Below are positions 15,433 through 17,285 of a DNA stretch of 17,285 nucleotides, piece after piece. The notes under the pieces were generated by a model, which was not told the DNA's origin, did no database searches, and saw only the letters and a program-made list of their open reading frames with translations. A program made the position numbers and the translations under genes. Position 1 is the first letter of the stretch; every line of letters starts with the position of its first letter. This stretch comes from JACCYQ01 sp036675565 (GTDB lineage: Bacteria > Bacteroidota > Bacteroidia > Chitinophagales > Chitinophagaceae). The stretch is from NCBI GenBank assembly GCA_036675565.1, contig JAKFER010000083.1, forward strand, positions 1 through 17,285, given 5' to 3'.

Positions 15433-16196
15433 ATTTACTGATAACCCTTCGCTCGGAAATATTAAAAACAAAAAGAACAGCATCCTTTTATCTTACTTTG
15501 ATTGGTGCAGCTATTGTACCTGCTATATTCCTGTTGAATGTATTGTTAGATGAGGATGGCATGGATGGGACCAGGAAGGATCCACTAAACAATTTATTTA
15601 AATTATTATCTGAAATGAATGGTGTGGCATTTTTCCCCTGGTTCATTATACTAATCTGTACATTGCTGCCACAGATCGAATATAAAAACAACACCTGGAA
15701 ACAGTTATTCGCATCTCCACAGACCAAGGCCAATATATTTATAGCGAGATTTCTGAACATCCATTTATTGATCCTGGTATTCATTGTAGCTTCTCATTTA
15801 ATCATGTTTCTATCGATTGTAGCAGCAAACCTGATAAAACCGGGTTTAGACTTATTTAGAAATCCATTAGATGGAAGCACAGTACTTATAAATGCGGCTA
15901 ATGCTTATGTTATCATGCTTGCTGTTTGTGCCATACAATTTTGGATGGGACTTCGATTCAAAAACTTTATTGCTCCAATTGGGATCGGCCTTGCTTTATG
16001 GCTCACCGGCACATTGATGGCATTAGAATATAAGTCAAGCTTATCAAATTATTTTCCATATAGTTTCCAGGCTTTTCCATTGTCTTCTACATTAAAACCA
16101 CAATTGCCTCAAATTGCCTGGACTTCTTTGGGGTATGCTCTTTTCTTTCTTATCGTTGGCTTTTTAGATTTTAGAAGAAGAATAGTATCTAAATAA
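15429..16196 (+). CDS. ABC-2-type permease, lantibiotic-immunity-like
   Basis: A 255-aa inner-membrane protein with six predicted helices at about 17-40, 70-88, 105-135, 157-180, 185-202 and 228-247. The segment PQIEYKNNTWKQLFASPQTK between helices 2 and 3 is the E...NNTWK.L...P.sk pattern of MutE/EpiG/SpaE-type permeases (ABC-2_membrane_4 family, recognised from memory). The gene starts inside the ATPase stop (ATGA overlap). Together they form a half-size exporter that likely dimerises or works as ATPase2-permease2. It probably expels a peptide, antibiotic or lipid-like compound from the membrane; the substrate cannot be read from sequence. It is the last gene of the operon; no clear intrinsic terminator follows before the repeats start at about 16230. 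Confidence 0.88.
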   Translation: MNLLITLRSEILKTKRTASFYLTLIGAAIVPAIFLLNVLLDEDGMDGTRKDPLNNLFKLLSEMNGVAFFPWFIILICTLLPQIEYKNNTWKQLFASPQTKANIFIARFLNIHLLILVFIVASHLIMFLSIVAANLIKPGLDLFRNPLDGSTVLINAANAYVIMLAVCAIQFWMGLRFKNFIAPIGIGLALWLTGTLMALEYKSSLSNYFPYSFQAFPLSSTLKPQLPQIAWTSLGYALFFLIVGFLDFRRRIVSK

Positions 16197-16229
16197 GAAC
16201 GTAAACCGGAAGGCAGTTTTACCGATAGA

Positions 16230-16311
16230 GGAACGATTGTTTAAAAGTTTAAAGGTTTAAAAGTTGAATGATATTGGAACGATTTGTAAAAAGTTTAAAG
16301 GTTTAAAAGTT
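16230..16311 (+). repeat. Duplicated TTTAAAG / GTTGAATG tract preceding repeat copy C
   Basis: AAGTTTAAAGGTTTAAAAGT followed by TGAATG occurs twice in a row (about 16246-16270 and 16291-16316), separated by GATATTGGAACGATTTG. It is the same class of tract that leads into copies A, B and D. Confidence 0.65.
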
Positions 16312-16637
16312 GAATGGTCATTTAAAGTGAGATACTTACATCCCACCGCATCTTGTCATTCTGAAGGAGCGGCCATTGTATTTACATTTTATTATTAATT
16401 TAATCCGCGACTGAAGAATCTCAGAGAGGTAATGATATCGGAGTATTACTTACTCATTCAGAAATTCTAATTCTTTTCTCTTTTTCTTTTTTGATCGCCC
16501 AAAAAAGAAAGAAAAAAGGGCGCCCGGCAATGATAAACAGCCCATTGCCGGGTGGTACTCCGGTCAGCTGTTGTGCAAAGTGGTGAATGGCATTTGTTCC
16601 CTGATGCCGTGACAGGTATCACGCATTACCATAATTG
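16312..16637 (+). repeat. Composite intergenic repeat, copy C (no GC insert)
   Basis: Same order as the other copies, but TGTCATTCTG joins directly to AAGGAGCGGCC, so the 22-bp GC-rich insert is absent. Then CGACTGAAGAATCTCAGAGA. The core is CGCCC (16496-16500) and GGGCG (16518-16522) around 17 purines, then CCCGGCAATG (16523-16532) and CATTGCCGGG (16543-16552). The tail is CCTGATGCCGTGACAGG. Confidence 0.85.
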
Positions 16638-16675
16638 TTTAAAAAGTTTAAGGGTTTAAAGGTTGAACAATTGTA
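16638..16675 (+). repeat. TTTAAAG tract between copies C and D
   Basis: AAAAAGTTTAAGGGTTTAAA followed by GGTTGAACAATTG joins the end of copy C to the start of copy D. It is the same tract type as before copies A, B and C. Confidence 0.6.
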
Positions 16676-17016
16676 GAATCGTTGGTATAGTTTAACGAAT
16701 ACTTCCCTCAGAGGCTTGTCATTCTGCCTGGCCCGACGTATGTCGGGGAAGGAGCGGCTGTTGCATTTACAATTGGTTTTAATTAATGCCGCGACTGAAG
16801 AATCTCAGATAGATAATAAAATCGGAGTGTAACCCACTCGGTTTAGAACAATTTCAGTATTCATAATTTTTTCTTTTTTCTTTTTTGCTTGCACAAAAAA
16901 GAAACAAAAAAGTGCACCCGGCAATGAAATACAGCCCATTGCCGGGAGTTGCTCCGGTCAGCTTGGGTGCATAGTGGTGAAAGGCTTTTGTACCCTGATG
17001 CCGTAACAGGTATTCC
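16676..17016 (+). repeat. Composite intergenic repeat, copy D
   Basis: TGTCATTCTG, the 22-bp GC insert with CCCGAC-GTAT-GTCGGG hairpin, AAGGAGCGGC, CGACTGAAGAATCTCAGA. The core is TGCAC (16890-16894) and GTGCA (16912-16916) around 17 A-rich bases, then CCCGGCAATG (16917-16926) and CATTGCCGGG (16937-16946). The tail is CCTGATGCCGTAACAGG. A minus-strand frame of 78 codons (16854-17090) crosses the hairpins, but it is not preserved in the other copies and is not called. Confidence 0.85.
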
Positions 17017-17176
17017 AGATTATATATTCCAAAAAAAATCAACGAAGTGGGAACATAATACTTCTTCATCGTAAAACTACGTGATTCCATACTCTCTCCA
17101 TACTGTAGGCATGCTTTAGGTATGCCGTTGGTATGAAGGACAAGTCAGTTTATAATGAGACATGACTAGTCCTAAA

Positions 17177-17277
17177 ATAACTATACAGTTGATAAAATTA
17201 ATCCTGATATAGTTATACAAATATAATTTTAAATCCTGCATTTGCTATACAGCTGCTTTTTCATATTTATACTTTCG
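17177..17277 (+). promoter_or_regulatory. Probable control region of a gene beyond the window
   Basis: ATAACTATA (17177-17185) and TATAGTTAT (17208-17216) are a perfect 9-bp inverted repeat with a 22-bp spacer. CTATACAGTTG (17181-17191) recurs as CTATACAGCTG (17245-17255). TACTTTCG at 17270-17277 is identical to the -7 element of the receptor operon, although the nearest TTTG (17241-17244) is about 25 bp away, longer than usual. The gene itself would lie past the window end. Confidence 0.4.
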
Positions 17278-17285
17278 TTTATACT

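Noticed and set aside
16854..17090. Minus-strand 78-codon frame with a hydrophobic stretch (PGNGLYFIAGCTFLFLF)
   Set aside because: It is the reverse complement of the hairpin core of copy D. The equivalent frame in copy A hits a stop right after stem 1, and the A-rich loop in copy B is 16 rather than 17 bases, which shifts the frame. Pairing is conserved and the reading frame is not.

Overview
The window looks like chromosomal DNA from a Bacteroidota bacterium, most plausibly a Chitinophagaceae-type member. The reasons are: a promoter with a TTTG / TACTTTCG pair of the Bacteroidota sigma type, A-rich leaders without Shine-Dalgarno sequences, an outer-membrane receptor of the CarboxypepD_reg + plug + OMP_b-brl_3 architecture, a Bacteroidota-style NuoM, and intergenic spacers packed with dispersed repeats. 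No rRNA, tRNA, transposase or CRISPR array was seen.

Layout. Positions 1-4421 (+) hold the distal end of a respiratory complex I operon: the C-terminal part of nuoL, complete nuoM and nuoN, then a small proline-rich protein of unknown function. All three spacers are filled with TTTAAAG/CTAAAC low-complexity repeats and inverted repeats. Positions 4422-5177 carry no gene but hold repeat remnants and a two-hairpin element on the minus strand. nifJ (pyruvate:ferredoxin oxidoreductase, 1190 aa) runs on the minus strand from 8750 to 5178 and ends at a clear intrinsic terminator. Positions 8751-9615 form a gene-free, repeat-rich divergent region. A multi-spanning membrane protein resembling GT-C glycosyltransferases follows at 9616-11280 (+), with one copy of a composite repeat on each side in the same orientation.

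At 11953-16196 (+) lies a compact operon with its own promoter and a perfect palindromic operator: a TonB-dependent-receptor-like outer-membrane protein, an ABC ATPase with a Glu in the Q-loop position, and an ABC-2-type permease overlapping the ATPase by 4 bp. The ABC pair resembles the LanFEG/BcrAB type of peptide-antibiotic immunity exporter, and the operator resembles sites of the YtrA branch of GntR regulators, so an inducible envelope-stress or antimicrobial-export operon is the working model. The rest, to 17285, is two further copies of the composite repeat and what looks like the control region of a gene beyond the window.

The most unusual signal is the composite repeat of about 330-430 bp (copies at 8969, 11329, 16312 and 16676 on +, with a diverged core at 4832-4910 on -). 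Its core is a pyrimidine tract, a hairpin with an A-rich loop, and a second hairpin with a 10-nt loop. The first stem changes sequence between copies in a compensatory way, which argues for selection or copying of a structure rather than a protein.
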